This document shows positions 36,203 to 43,842 of a stretch of 64,000 nt of DNA, one piece after another; position 1 is the stretch's first letter; each line of letters begins with the position of its first letter. The notes below the pieces were generated by a model that worked only from the letters and a program-made list of their open reading frames with translations, was not told the origin of the DNA and searched no databases. The stretch comes from Variovorax paradoxus (lineage in GTDB: Bacteria > Pseudomonadota > Gammaproteobacteria > Burkholderiales > Burkholderiaceae_C), in NCBI RefSeq assembly GCF_030811855.1, contig NZ_JAUSRN010000002.1:62001-126000 (forward strand), read 5' to 3'. Both the position numbers and the translations under genes were made by a program.

Positions 36203-37072
36203 TCATGCGCCGAGAAAGTGCTTGCGGTAGCGCGACGGCAGGTCGTCGATGCGCATCAGCATCGGCAGGTCCGCGGTGTTGAAGTCGGGGTCCCAGGCCG
36301 GCGCGCCCAGCACCTTGGCGCCCAGGCGCAGGTAACCCTTGATCAACGCTGGCGGCTCGACGTCGAGCGCGCCGTCCAGCCTTTCGATTGGCAGCGGCAG
36401 CCGCGGCTGCACCTGGTATTGGATCGGCGCCATGTGGCTGGCCGACAGCTGGCGCCAGATGCTGGCCGCCGCGTCGCCGCTGGTCACGCCGTTGTGCGAC
36501 ATGGGAATGCTCGCGCAGCCGATCATGGTGTCGAGCTTGTTGCGATGCATGAAGCCCGCCAGGGCACCCCAGAGCGCGAGGATTACGCCGCCCTGACGAT
36601 GGTCCGGATGCACGCAACTGCGGCCCAGCTCGACCATGCGCTCGCGCAAGTCGCGCAGGCGGGTCAGGTCGAACTCGGTGTCGCTGTAGGTGCTGCCCAC
36701 GCGCCGGGCCTGGGCCGGCGTGAGTACGCGGTAAGTTCCAATCACTTGTTGCGTGAGTTCTTCGCGCACCAGCAGGTGCTCGCAGAAATCGTCGAACAGG
36801 TCGATGTCGTGGCCCGCCAGCGACGTACTCACGCGTGCGCCCATTTCGCCGACGAACACCTGGTGGCGCAGTCGCTGCGCCGCACGCACTTCGTCCAGGT
36901 GGCGCGCCCAGCTCACGGTGATGCCTTGCTTGGCGTCGACGACCACCGGCGGCACCGGCACGGCAGCGGGGGCCTCAGGCACCGCCGTGCGCGCGGCGGC
37001 CGGAGCCGGCCACCAGGCGGCGCGCAGTCCGATCTGCGACAGCGGAAACGTCGGGTTGGGCAGTTCTTTCAT
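36203..37072 (-). CDS. OlsB-like GNAT N-acyltransferase (ornithine-lipid synthesis type)
   Basis: A 289-residue protein of the COG3176 group. After a Pro/Ala-rich N-terminus of about 50 residues come the family landmarks: RLRHQVFVGEMGA, a CEHLLVRE strand, VIGTYRVL, ELGRSCVHPDHR, the MIGCASIPM segment, and a C-terminal DFNTADLPMLMRI. OlsB transfers a 3-hydroxyacyl chain from ACP to ornithine, the first step of phosphorus-free ornithine lipids, which replace phospholipids when phosphate is scarce. Its place upstream of ppk1 in the phosphate island supports that role. I see no convincing Pho box of its own. Start 37072 fits better than 37123. Confidence 0.75.
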   Translation of the reverse strand: MKELPNPTFPLSQIGLRAAWWPAPAAARTAVPEAPAAVPVPPVVVDAKQGITVSWARHLDEVRAAQRLRHQVFVGEMGARVSTSLAGHDIDLFDDFCEHLLVREELTQQVIGTYRVLTPAQARRVGSTYSDTEFDLTRLRDLRERMVELGRSCVHPDHRQGGVILALWGALAGFMHRNKLDTMIGCASIPMSHNGVTSGDAAASIWRQLSASHMAPIQYQVQPRLPLPIERLDGALDVEPPALIKGYLRLGAKVLGAPAWDPDFNTADLPMLMRIDDLPSRYRKHFLGA

Positions 37073-37236
37073 GGGGAACCCTTTCTGCCGATGGAGTCTC
37101 TGCACCTGCGGTGAAACCCGCATGTCAGTGGCATTGCATTTGCATGACGCGGGTTACAGCGTGTTCGACGGGCATGCGCATGAGAGGGCCGCTTGGTTGT
37201 CTAATGCGTTGGGTCCGCGACAAGGAGCTTCTGTAC

Positions 37237-38916
37237 ATGGCCACAGCCGCAAGCAGCAATTTCGACAATCGTCTTCACCAGACCTTTCCCGTTCTGAGCG
37301 ACACCGAGATCGCGCGCATTGCGCACTTCGGAGCCGTGCAGCGCTTTGCACGCGGGGAGCGGCTGTTCACCGCCGGGGAAACGAGCCCCGGCATGTTCGT
37401 TCTGCTCAAGGGCGTGGTGGCCGTCACGCAGCGCGACGGCCTGGGGCACGTGGTGCCGATCGTGCGCCAAGGCCCGGGCGAATTTCTTGCCGAAGTAGGC
37501 CAGTTGAGCGGCCGCCCTTCCCTGGTCGACGGCCATGCCGACGAAGAAGTCGAAGCGCTGATCGTCCCGCCGGCACAGCTGCGCGCGCTTCTCGTGGCCG
37601 AGGCCGATCTTGGCGAGCGCATCACCCGTGCGCTGATCCTGCGACGCGTGGCGCTGATCGAATCCGGCGCCAGCGGGCCGGTGCTGATCGGCCAGCCGCA
37701 GTCGCCGGACATGGCGCGGCTGGAGAACTTTCTTCGCCGCAACGGCCACCCCTATCACTTGGTCGATGCGGCGGAAGATCCTGATGCCGCGGCGCTGCTG
37801 GAACAGTACGGCACCTGCAAGTTGCTGGCCGTGTGCCCTGATGGCTCGGTACTGGTCAATCCGGCGGAGGATGCGCTGGCGCGCTGCTTGGGCATGGTCG
37901 ACACGGAAGAGCGCGACGAGCTGTACGACGTGGCCGTGGTCGGTGCCGGCCCCGCCGGCCTTGCGACCGCGGTGTATGCGGCCTCAGAGGGGCTGCGCGT
38001 GATCGTGCTCGACTGCCGGGCCTTCGGGGGCCAAGCCGGTGCCAGCGCGCGCATCGAGAACTACCTGGGCTTTCCGACCGGCATATCGGGCCAGGCGCTA
38101 GCAGGCCGCGCCTTCGTGCAGGCGCAGAAGTTCGGCGTGGAGATGCTGATTCCGGCCAAGGTCACGTCGTTGGACTGCACGCGCGACAACCCTATTGGCG
38201 GCCTGCGCATCGCCCTTGCCGACGGCCGAACCATCAACGCGCGCACGGTGGTGATTGCCAGCGGCGCACGCTACCGCCGGCCCGACGTGCCGCGTCTTTC
38301 CGAATTCGAAGGCCGCGGCATCTGGTACTGGGCGTCTGCCATCGAAGCCAAGCTTTGTTCGCAGCAGGAGGTGGCGCTGGTCGGCGGCGGCAACTCGGCG
38401 GGCCAGGCCGCGGTGTTCCTGTCGCGCCATGCCGCCAAGGTCAACGTGCTGGTGCGCGGCCCTTCGCTCGCGGCCAGCATGTCGCGCTACCTGATCGATC
38501 GCATCGAGGCCACGCCCAACATCGAACTGCATCCGCACACTCAGCTGGTGAAGCTGAACGGCGGCTCGGAGCAAGGCCTCACGGGTGCGACCTGGCGCTG
38601 CCAGGACACCGGCCTCGAGCACGACTGCGCGGCGCGCAACATCTTTCTTTTCGTCGGCGCCGAACCAGAGACCAGTTGGCTCGACGGCTGCGGTGTGTCG
38701 GTCGACAAGCACGGCTTCGTGCTGACGGGCAGCGCGGCCAGCAGCGGCTTTCCGGCGCGGCCGGCCACGGCGCTCGAAGCCAGCGTGCACGGTGTGTTTG
38801 CCGTGGGTGACGTGCGCTCCGGCTCGGTCAAGCGCGTGGGCGGCGCTATTGGCGAAGGCGCTGCCGTGGTCGCGCTGATCCACCAGCATCTGTCATCCAA
38901 TTCAGCCGTGGCCTGA
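37237..38916 (+). CDS. Cyclic-nucleotide-binding-domain / thioredoxin-reductase-like FAD oxidoreductase
   Basis: A 559-residue fusion. Residues 20-140 form a cyclic-nucleotide-binding (CAP-like) domain (FARGERLFTAGETSPGMFVLLKG). Residues 150-220 resemble a small thioredoxin/glutaredoxin-like linker. Residues 230-555 follow thioredoxin reductase: FAD motif GAGPAG at 236-241, FGGQAGASARIENYLGFP, and NAD(P) motif GGGNSA at 383-388. The catalytic CxxC expected around 362-374 is absent; the segment reads IWYWASAIEAKLC. It is therefore unlikely to reduce thioredoxin in the normal way. Reaction and ligand are unknown. An AAGGAG site supports the ATG at 37237 over the upstream frame opening. Confidence 0.8.
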   Translation: MATAASSNFDNRLHQTFPVLSDTEIARIAHFGAVQRFARGERLFTAGETSPGMFVLLKGVVAVTQRDGLGHVVPIVRQGPGEFLAEVGQLSGRPSLVDGHADEEVEALIVPPAQLRALLVAEADLGERITRALILRRVALIESGASGPVLIGQPQSPDMARLENFLRRNGHPYHLVDAAEDPDAAALLEQYGTCKLLAVCPDGSVLVNPAEDALARCLGMVDTEERDELYDVAVVGAGPAGLATAVYAASEGLRVIVLDCRAFGGQAGASARIENYLGFPTGISGQALAGRAFVQAQKFGVEMLIPAKVTSLDCTRDNPIGGLRIALADGRTINARTVVIASGARYRRPDVPRLSEFEGRGIWYWASAIEAKLCSQQEVALVGGGNSAGQAAVFLSRHAAKVNVLVRGPSLAASMSRYLIDRIEATPNIELHPHTQLVKLNGGSEQGLTGATWRCQDTGLEHDCAARNIFLFVGAEPETSWLDGCGVSVDKHGFVLTGSAASSGFPARPATALEASVHGVFAVGDVRSGSVKRVGGAIGEGAAVVALIHQHLSSNSAVA

Positions 38917-39029
38917 TCGGCTTCACCGTTCGTCAGCCGCTTGGGAAATTCCCGCGCCTGCGCGCGTTTGAATGGCCGCGTATATGCTGCCTCCCTCGAA
39001 TCAACACCCCACATTTGGAGCCCCGCGAC

Positions 39030-39734
39030 ATGCCCGCATCGCCCATCGAGGTCTATTCATGGCCCACGCCCAATGGCCACAAGATTCACATCATGCTGGA
39101 GGAGTGCGGCCTGCCGTACAACGCCCGGCCAATCAACATCGGCAAGGGTGACCAGTTCACTCCTGACTTCCTGCAGATCAGCCCCAACAACAAGATTCCG
39201 GCCATCACCGACCCCGACGGTCCGGACGGCAAGCCGATCTCGCTCTTCGAATCGGGTGCGATCCTCGTCTACCTGGCGGGCAAGACCGGCAAGCTGCTGC
39301 CCAAAAGCGATCGCGAGCGTTACGACGTGCTGCAGTGGCTCATGTTCCAGATGGGCGGCGTGGGCCCCATGCTCGGGCAAGCGCATCACTTTCGCATGTA
39401 TGCGCCCGAGAAGATCAGCTATGCCATCGAGCGCTACAGCAACGAGGCCAAGCGCCTCTACGGCGTGATCGACAAGCAACTGTCGAAGAACAAGTTCATC
39501 GCCGGCAAGACCTATTCGATTGCCGACATCGCCATTTTTCCGTGGCTGCGCAGCTGGGAAAACCAGGGCATCACCCTCACCGACTACCCGCACCTGAAGG
39601 CCTGGTTCGACGGCATTGCCGCGCGTCCGGCCGTGCAGCGCGGCGTGAAAGTGCTGGCCGATTTGCGCCAGCCGATCACCGGCGACAAGGAGCGCGAGAT
39701 CCTTTTCGGAAAGACTCAATACGAGAAACGCTGA
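39030..39734 (+). CDS. Glutathione S-transferase family protein (YfcG/nu-class-like)
   Basis: A 234-residue protein with an N-terminal thioredoxin-like domain ([19 protein letters not shown]) and a helical C-terminal domain ([15 protein letters not shown]). The TPNG(H)K active-site turn and the [11 protein letters not shown] glutathione motif match the YfcG/YghU group, which have glutathione-disulfide reductase activity. The start is the ATG at 39030, preceded by TTGGAG; a TTG at 39015 is also in frame. tRNA-Pro follows 35 bases downstream. Confidence 0.87.
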   Translation: MPASPIEVYSWPTPNGHKIHIMLEECGLPYNARPINIGKGDQFTPDFLQISPNNKIPAITDPDGPDGKPISLFESGAILVYLAGKTGKLLPKSDRERYDVLQWLMFQMGGVGPMLGQAHHFRMYAPEKISYAIERYSNEAKRLYGVIDKQLSKNKFIAGKTYSIADIAIFPWLRSWENQGITLTDYPHLKAWFDGIAARPAVQRGVKVLADLRQPITGDKEREILFGKTQYEKR

Positions 39735-39769
39735 GAGGCTCAATATCCGGGCTAGAATAGAAGGCTTGT

Positions 39770-39846
<77 letters not shown>

Positions 39847-39855
39847 AAAATGTGA

Positions 39856-39892
39856 ACGCCTGCAATGACGTAAGTTGTTGCAGGCGTTTTGC
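39856..39892 (+). terminator. Terminator after tRNA-Pro
   Basis: ACGCCTGCAA at 39856-39865 pairs with TTGCAGGCGT at 39878-39887, followed by a T-rich tract with one G-C interruption. It starts 10 bases after the tRNA. Confidence 0.8.
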
Positions 39893-40019
39893 TTTTTGGC
39901 TACCCCATGACAAAAGACCCAGGTACAAATGGTTGAAGCGCCCATGCGCAGCCCGCCACCGGTGGCTACCGTGGTGCCATGTCTACTTCGACATGAACAC
40001 CATACCCAGGAGCCAGCCA

Positions 40020-40550
40020 ATGAAGGATTGCACATATCCACATGCCGCCCCGACTGCCCACCTGATTCGCCGCGTTGCACGCTCCACCGCCGTGTTGGCC
40101 GTCCTCCTGTCCTCGGCCTTGGCTGGGGCGCAAACAGGCAGCGGCCAGAAGGCGAACAAGAGCGAGATCCAGCGCGGCCGCTACCTGGTGATGATCGCGG
40201 GCTGCAACGATTGCCACACGCCCGGCTACGCCCCCAAGAACGGCGAGGTCGACGAGAAGCTGTGGCTGACAGGTGACGCCTTGGGCTGGTCCGGCCCGTG
40301 GGGCACCACATACCCGGTCAATCTGCGCCTGTTCATGGCTGACATGAGCCAGCAGCAATGGGTGAAGTATGCGCGGACCATGACGCCTCGCCCGCCCATG
40401 CCGTGGTTCAACGTGCGAGCGATGACCGACGCAGACTTGAAGGCCATCTACACCTATACCCGCTCGCTTGGTCGCGGCGGCGACCCGGCGCCCGCTTTTG
40501 TTCCGCCGGGCACCAAGCCTGCCGGCCCGGTGGTGCAGTTTCCCGGATGA
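40020..40550 (+). CDS. Periplasmic c-type cytochrome
   Basis: A 176-residue protein with a signal peptide ([15 protein letters not shown]) and a single haem c site GCNDCH (C62, C65, H66). The sequence around it ([22 protein letters not shown]) is typical of small alcohol- or aldehyde-dehydrogenase-associated cytochromes, with a likely axial Met in the [11 protein letters not shown] segment. Electron donor is unknown and no dehydrogenase is adjacent; it stands between tRNA-Pro and tRNA-Arg. An AGGAG site precedes the ATG at 40020, so the longer frame from 39852 is not used. Confidence 0.85.
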   Translation: MKDCTYPHAAPTAHLIRRVARSTAVLAVLLSSALAGAQTGSGQKANKSEIQRGRYLVMIAGCNDCHTPGYAPKNGEVDEKLWLTGDALGWSGPWGTTYPVNLRLFMADMSQQQWVKYARTMTPRPPMPWFNVRAMTDADLKAIYTYTRSLGRGGDPAPAFVPPGTKPAGPVVQFPG

Positions 40551-40608
40551 AATGACCTTCGCCGCAGGATGCCTGCGGGAGAGCTGATGCTTGCGTGAAG
40601 GTGTGAGA

Positions 40609-40685
40609 TGGCCTGCCCGGAGGGGATCGAACCCCCGACAACCTGCTTAGAAGGCAGGTGCTCTATCCAACTGAGCTACGGGCAG
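40609..40685 (-). tRNA. tRNA-Arg (anticodon TCT)
   Basis: A 77-base cloverleaf on the minus strand: acceptor CTGCCCG pairs with CGGGCAG before GCCA, D arm GCTCAGTTGGATAGAGC, anticodon stem CCTGC/GCAGG around CTTCTAA (anticodon TCT), and T arm GGGGGTTCGATCCCC. The CCA end is encoded. Confidence 0.97.
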
Positions 40686-40824
40686 ATTCCGGGCCGGAAA
40701 GGAAGGCCGGATTCTACCCAACATCCGCGAATGAGCCTGCCGCACAACACGCCGCGTGAAGACTTACACCGCCACGCGCGAGCGGCTGTCGCGGCATGAT
40801 GCTGCCAACCGCAATTGTCAGCCC

Positions 40825-41136
40825 ATGCACACCGCCGAACCCAACCCTCGACCGCACTTTCCTTCGTGGTGGCGCCTTGGCGCGATTGCCTACACGGCCA
40901 TGGGCGTGGTGTGCGTCGCGTCATCCGCGGCTTTTCCCGAGAGCGAGGCCGCCATGCTGGCGGCCATCGCGGGGGCTTTGCCATGGTCGCTGGCGCTGCT
41001 GACGCTCGATCTGACGCCGGGCGTCGCGCAAACTGCACTCATCCTGCTTGCGGGAGGTTGGGCTTTCAATGCGGCGCTTCTCTGGTGGCTGGCGCGCCGG
41101 CGCACCACGCTCCGGTCATCGTCGAGGGGCGACTGA
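40825..41136 (+). CDS. Small hypothetical membrane protein
   Basis: A protein of 103 residues if it starts at the second methionine (MHTAEPNPRPHF), or 126 from 40756. Three hydrophobic helices are visible: IAYTAMGVVCVASSAAF, AMLAAIAGALPWSLALLTL, and TALILLAGGWAFNAALLWWLA, ending in a basic tail RRRTTLRSSSRGD. No family is recognised. The GC-rich third codon positions support it being real. It is probably an inner-membrane protein and lies between tRNA-Arg and the PLP enzyme. Confidence 0.55.
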   Translation: MHTAEPNPRPHFPSWWRLGAIAYTAMGVVCVASSAAFPESEAAMLAAIAGALPWSLALLTLDLTPGVAQTALILLAGGWAFNAALLWWLARRRTTLRSSSRGD

Positions 41137-41266
41137 CGGGCTCTCCTGCGCTCACGGAGCCTCCGCGAACTGGCATCCGAATGCCTTCGGTGCGATCATT
41201 TCCCCTGTTCGATTTCTTGGCCTCGCCAACGAACGCGACCCACCCTGCCCCTCCGAAAGCCTCTTC

Positions 41267-42409
41267 ATGCTTCCAGATACGCACGTCAACACACCGCTGA
41301 TCGGCCTTGCAGGTGGTCGGCAGTCGCTCGATACACCCGCGCTCCTGCTCGACCTTGGCGCGCTGACGCGCAACATCGAGCGCATGGCCGCCTTTGCCAA
41401 GGCACGGGGTGTCGGCCTCAGGCCGCACGTCAAGACCCACAAGTCGGTGCAGATTGCGCGGCGCCAGGTGGCCGCGGGCGCGGTCGGCGTGAGCTGCGTC
41501 ACGCTGGGCGAGGCGGAGGTGATGGTCAAGGCCGGCATTCCGGGGGTACTGATCACCTCGCCTGCCGTCACTCCGAGCAAGATCGCGCGGGTGGTCAAGC
41601 TGGCCAGGCTCGCGGGCCCCGGCGGAATGATGGTGGTGGTGGACGATCCGCGCAACGCGGCTGACCTTGCAGAAGCCACGCTCGGCCTGCCGCACCCGCT
41701 CGAGGTGCTGGTCGACTACGGCGCCGGCTACAACCGCACCGGCGCTGCCAGCGAGGCGCAGGTGCTCGAACTCGCACGGCTCATTGCAGCCGAGCCGCGC
41801 CTGAAGCTGCGCGGCCTGCAGGCCTATGCCGGCAATCTGCAGCACGTACCCGACCGGCAACAGCGCAGTGCCGCGGCAGCCAGCCTGCGCGAAACCATTG
41901 CGCGCATCGTGGCCGAGGCCAAACGCGGCGGCATTCATTTCGAGATCGTCACGGGCGCGGGCACCGGCACCCATGACCTCGATGCAGGACGCGACGCATT
42001 CACCGAACTGCAGGCCGGCTCCTATGTCTTCATGGACGCCGAATATTCCCAAGTGCTCGCCGGCCCGGGGCAGTCTTCGCCCTTCGAGGTGTCACTGTTC
42101 GTGCAAACCGCGGTGGTCAGCACCCATGCGGCCGACTGGGTCACGGTCGACGGCGGCACCAAGTGCTTTGCAACCGACAGCGGCGTTCCGCTGGTGGCGC
42201 GCGGCGCCGATCTGGCGAGCCGTTATGCATTCTTCGGCGATGAACATGGCAAGCTGCTGTTTGCCGGGGAGCGTCCTGCCCTCGGCGAACGCATCGAGTT
42301 CGTCACGCCGCACTGCGACCCGACCGTCAATTTGCATGACGCCTATCACGTGGTGGACGGCGACACGCTGATCGCGATTTGGCCGGTGGACGCCCGCGGC
42401 AGGCATTGA
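41267..42409 (+). CDS. D-threonine-aldolase/D-serine-dehydratase-like PLP enzyme (DSD1 family)
   Basis: A 380-residue fold-type III PLP enzyme with an alanine-racemase-like barrel. PLP lysine is K56 in RPHVKTHKS, and the barrel segments VDYGAGYNRTG and TGAGTGTHDLD are conserved. Near the C-terminus PHCDPTVNLHD gives the metal site; the HxD spacing is that of D-threonine aldolase, whereas D-serine dehydratases have HxC. It would cleave D-threonine or related D-beta-hydroxy amino acids to glycine and an aldehyde. The start is the ATG at 41267; the open frame from 41048 has no family match before it. Confidence 0.82.
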   Translation: MLPDTHVNTPLIGLAGGRQSLDTPALLLDLGALTRNIERMAAFAKARGVGLRPHVKTHKSVQIARRQVAAGAVGVSCVTLGEAEVMVKAGIPGVLITSPAVTPSKIARVVKLARLAGPGGMMVVVDDPRNAADLAEATLGLPHPLEVLVDYGAGYNRTGAASEAQVLELARLIAAEPRLKLRGLQAYAGNLQHVPDRQQRSAAAASLRETIARIVAEAKRGGIHFEIVTGAGTGTHDLDAGRDAFTELQAGSYVFMDAEYSQVLAGPGQSSPFEVSLFVQTAVVSTHAADWVTVDGGTKCFATDSGVPLVARGADLASRYAFFGDEHGKLLFAGERPALGERIEFVTPHCDPTVNLHDAYHVVDGDTLIAIWPVDARGRH

Positions 42410-42438
42410 GCTGCAGCGGCCGACGGAGCAGCGGCTCC

Positions 42439-42750
42439 TCAGCCGCGAGGCAATGCCGCAAGAAAGGTGGACACGACGATGGCGGCGGCACGGTCCAGCT
42501 GAAGAACATCGGCCACATCGAAAGAGTGCGGCACGGTGCGTCCGCTCGTCCCTAGCGGCTTGCGCACCTCGACAAGAACTTCGCTCGCAAGCTCACGGTC
42601 GCTGCGCGGGCCTCCGCCAGGGTGCATGACCCACGCATCGATCTGGTCCACCGGGATGCTGCGAAAGACCCCGACGATAGGGACGTACTTGTACCGATCC
42701 TCGGCCACTGGGACGGGCACACTGAAGTTGCAGAAAAACGTGGTCGACAT
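42439..42750 (-). CDS. Hypothetical protein
   Basis: A 103-residue protein I do not recognise. It starts MSTTFFCNFSVPV, contains an acidic VDQIDAWVMHPGGG stretch, and ends in a hydrophobic segment AAAIVVSTFLAAL. Codons end mostly in G or C on this strand but not on the other, which supports coding. No signal peptide or strong ribosome-binding site is visible. It stands alone between the PLP enzyme and the enoyl-CoA hydratase; the 42751-42894 spacer upstream is unusually A/T-rich for this window and could hold its promoter. Confidence 0.55.
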   Translation of the reverse strand: MSTTFFCNFSVPVPVAEDRYKYVPIVGVFRSIPVDQIDAWVMHPGGGPRSDRELASEVLVEVRKPLGTSGRTVPHSFDVADVLQLDRAAAIVVSTFLAALPRG

Positions 42751-42894
42751 GCAGAAGCGCCGTCGCAGTCAAAAAGAAATAATTGTTAGGGAATGTGACA
42801 AGTCGCGCCACCCCCCGCCTCCCTTTAATTGACGCCAGACGTGACCTTCATCACACAACGACGGCTCTTTCTGTCGTTAAGTACACGTTTTTGA

Positions 42895-42917
42895 AATAAA
42901 GCCCCCCGGACGGGGGC
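42895..42917 (-). terminator. Terminator after the enoyl-CoA hydratase gene
   Basis: On the minus strand GCCCCC and GGGGGC form a six-pair stem with a five-base loop, followed by a short T-rich TTTAT tract. It sits seven bases after the stop. A weaker hairpin AACGAC/GTCGTT lies at 42857-42878 further on. Confidence 0.6.
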
Positions 42918-42923
42918 CCGCGC

Positions 42924-43751
42924 TCAGGCCGGCGGGTCGAACCGTGGCGGGCGCCGCTCGATGTTGGCTTGCACCGCTTCGACCTGGTTGCGGCTCCCGA
43001 TCAGAGCCTGCTGCTCCACCGATTCGGCGATCAGCAGATCGCGCGCCCCGTGCGACAGCGCCGCGTTGAGAAGGCGTTTGCCGGCGCGCATGGCGTCGGG
43101 ACTCTTGGCGGCGATGTCGTGTGCCAACCGAAGCGCTTCCGCGAACGGATCGGCGGCCAGCCGGGTGGCAAAGCCAAGCTGCAGTGCTTCCTCGCCCGAG
43201 AAGACGCGTCCCGTGAAGGTGAGTTCGCGCACCACGTCGCTGCGGGCGAGCTCGCGCATCAGCACCATGCCGCCCATGTCGGGCACCAGGCCCCACTTGA
43301 TTTCCATCACCGACAGCTTGGTGTCGGGCGCGACGATGCGGATGTCTGCACCCAGCGCCACCTGAAGCCCGCCGCCGAAGGCCACGCCATGCACCGCGGC
43401 AATGACGGGCACCGGCACCTCGCGCCAGGCCATTGCGACGTACTGGGCCGCGTTCGAAATGCCGTGCGTGCGGGCCGACAGATCTGCGCCGCTTGCTGCC
43501 GCGCCCAGCACTGCACTGGCGGCGCCCTTGCCCATGCGCTCGAACGATGCCATGTCCAGGCCTGCGCAAAAGGCCTTGCCCTGGCCCGACATCACCACCG
43601 CGCGCACCGTGGCGTCGCCGCACAGTGCCTTGCCCGCGTCGATCAGCGCATCGAACATCGCGGGATCGAGCGCGTTCATCTTGTCGGCCCGTGCAAGCTG
43701 CAGTTCCACCACGCCGTCGGGGTGGCGGATCCATTCGATTCGTTCGGCCAT
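42924..43751 (-). CDS. Enoyl-CoA hydratase/isomerase (crotonase) family protein
   Basis: A 275-residue crotonase-fold enzyme. The oxyanion-hole segments AFCAGLDMASF and GVAFGGGLQVALGADIRI are present. The usual catalytic glutamate region reads KWGLVPDMGGMVLMREL, with aspartate near the position where hydratases have Glu, so isomerase or another acyl-CoA reaction is as likely as hydration. It should act in fatty-acid or aromatic-acid degradation in the cytosol. It is monocistronic and divergent from phoX. Confidence 0.85.
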   Translation of the reverse strand: MAERIEWIRHPDGVVELQLARADKMNALDPAMFDALIDAGKALCGDATVRAVVMSGQGKAFCAGLDMASFERMGKGAASAVLGAAASGADLSARTHGISNAAQYVAMAWREVPVPVIAAVHGVAFGGGLQVALGADIRIVAPDTKLSVMEIKWGLVPDMGGMVLMRELARSDVVRELTFTGRVFSGEEALQLGFATRLAADPFAEALRLAHDIAAKSPDAMRAGKRLLNAALSHGARDLLIAESVEQQALIGSRNQVEAVQANIERRPPRFDPPA

Positions 43752-43842
43752 TCGGTGTCTCCTTGGGTTTTCTTCGCGCCAGTATCGCCCCGCATGGCGC
43801 TCGGCGATGATGGCGGCTGTCGCCTACCCAACACCCTGACCC

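Noticed and set aside
33888..36617. Long version of ppk1 starting at 36617
   Set aside because: The first 197 codons overlap the OlsB-like gene and are non-homologous; ATG at 36026 fits and leaves room for the Pho boxes.
37073..37236. Pho box upstream of the OlsB-like gene
   Set aside because: Half-site-like words are present on the minus strand but not at an 11-base period.
43752..43842. Pho box upstream of phoX
   Set aside because: No pair of half-sites with the proper period was seen.
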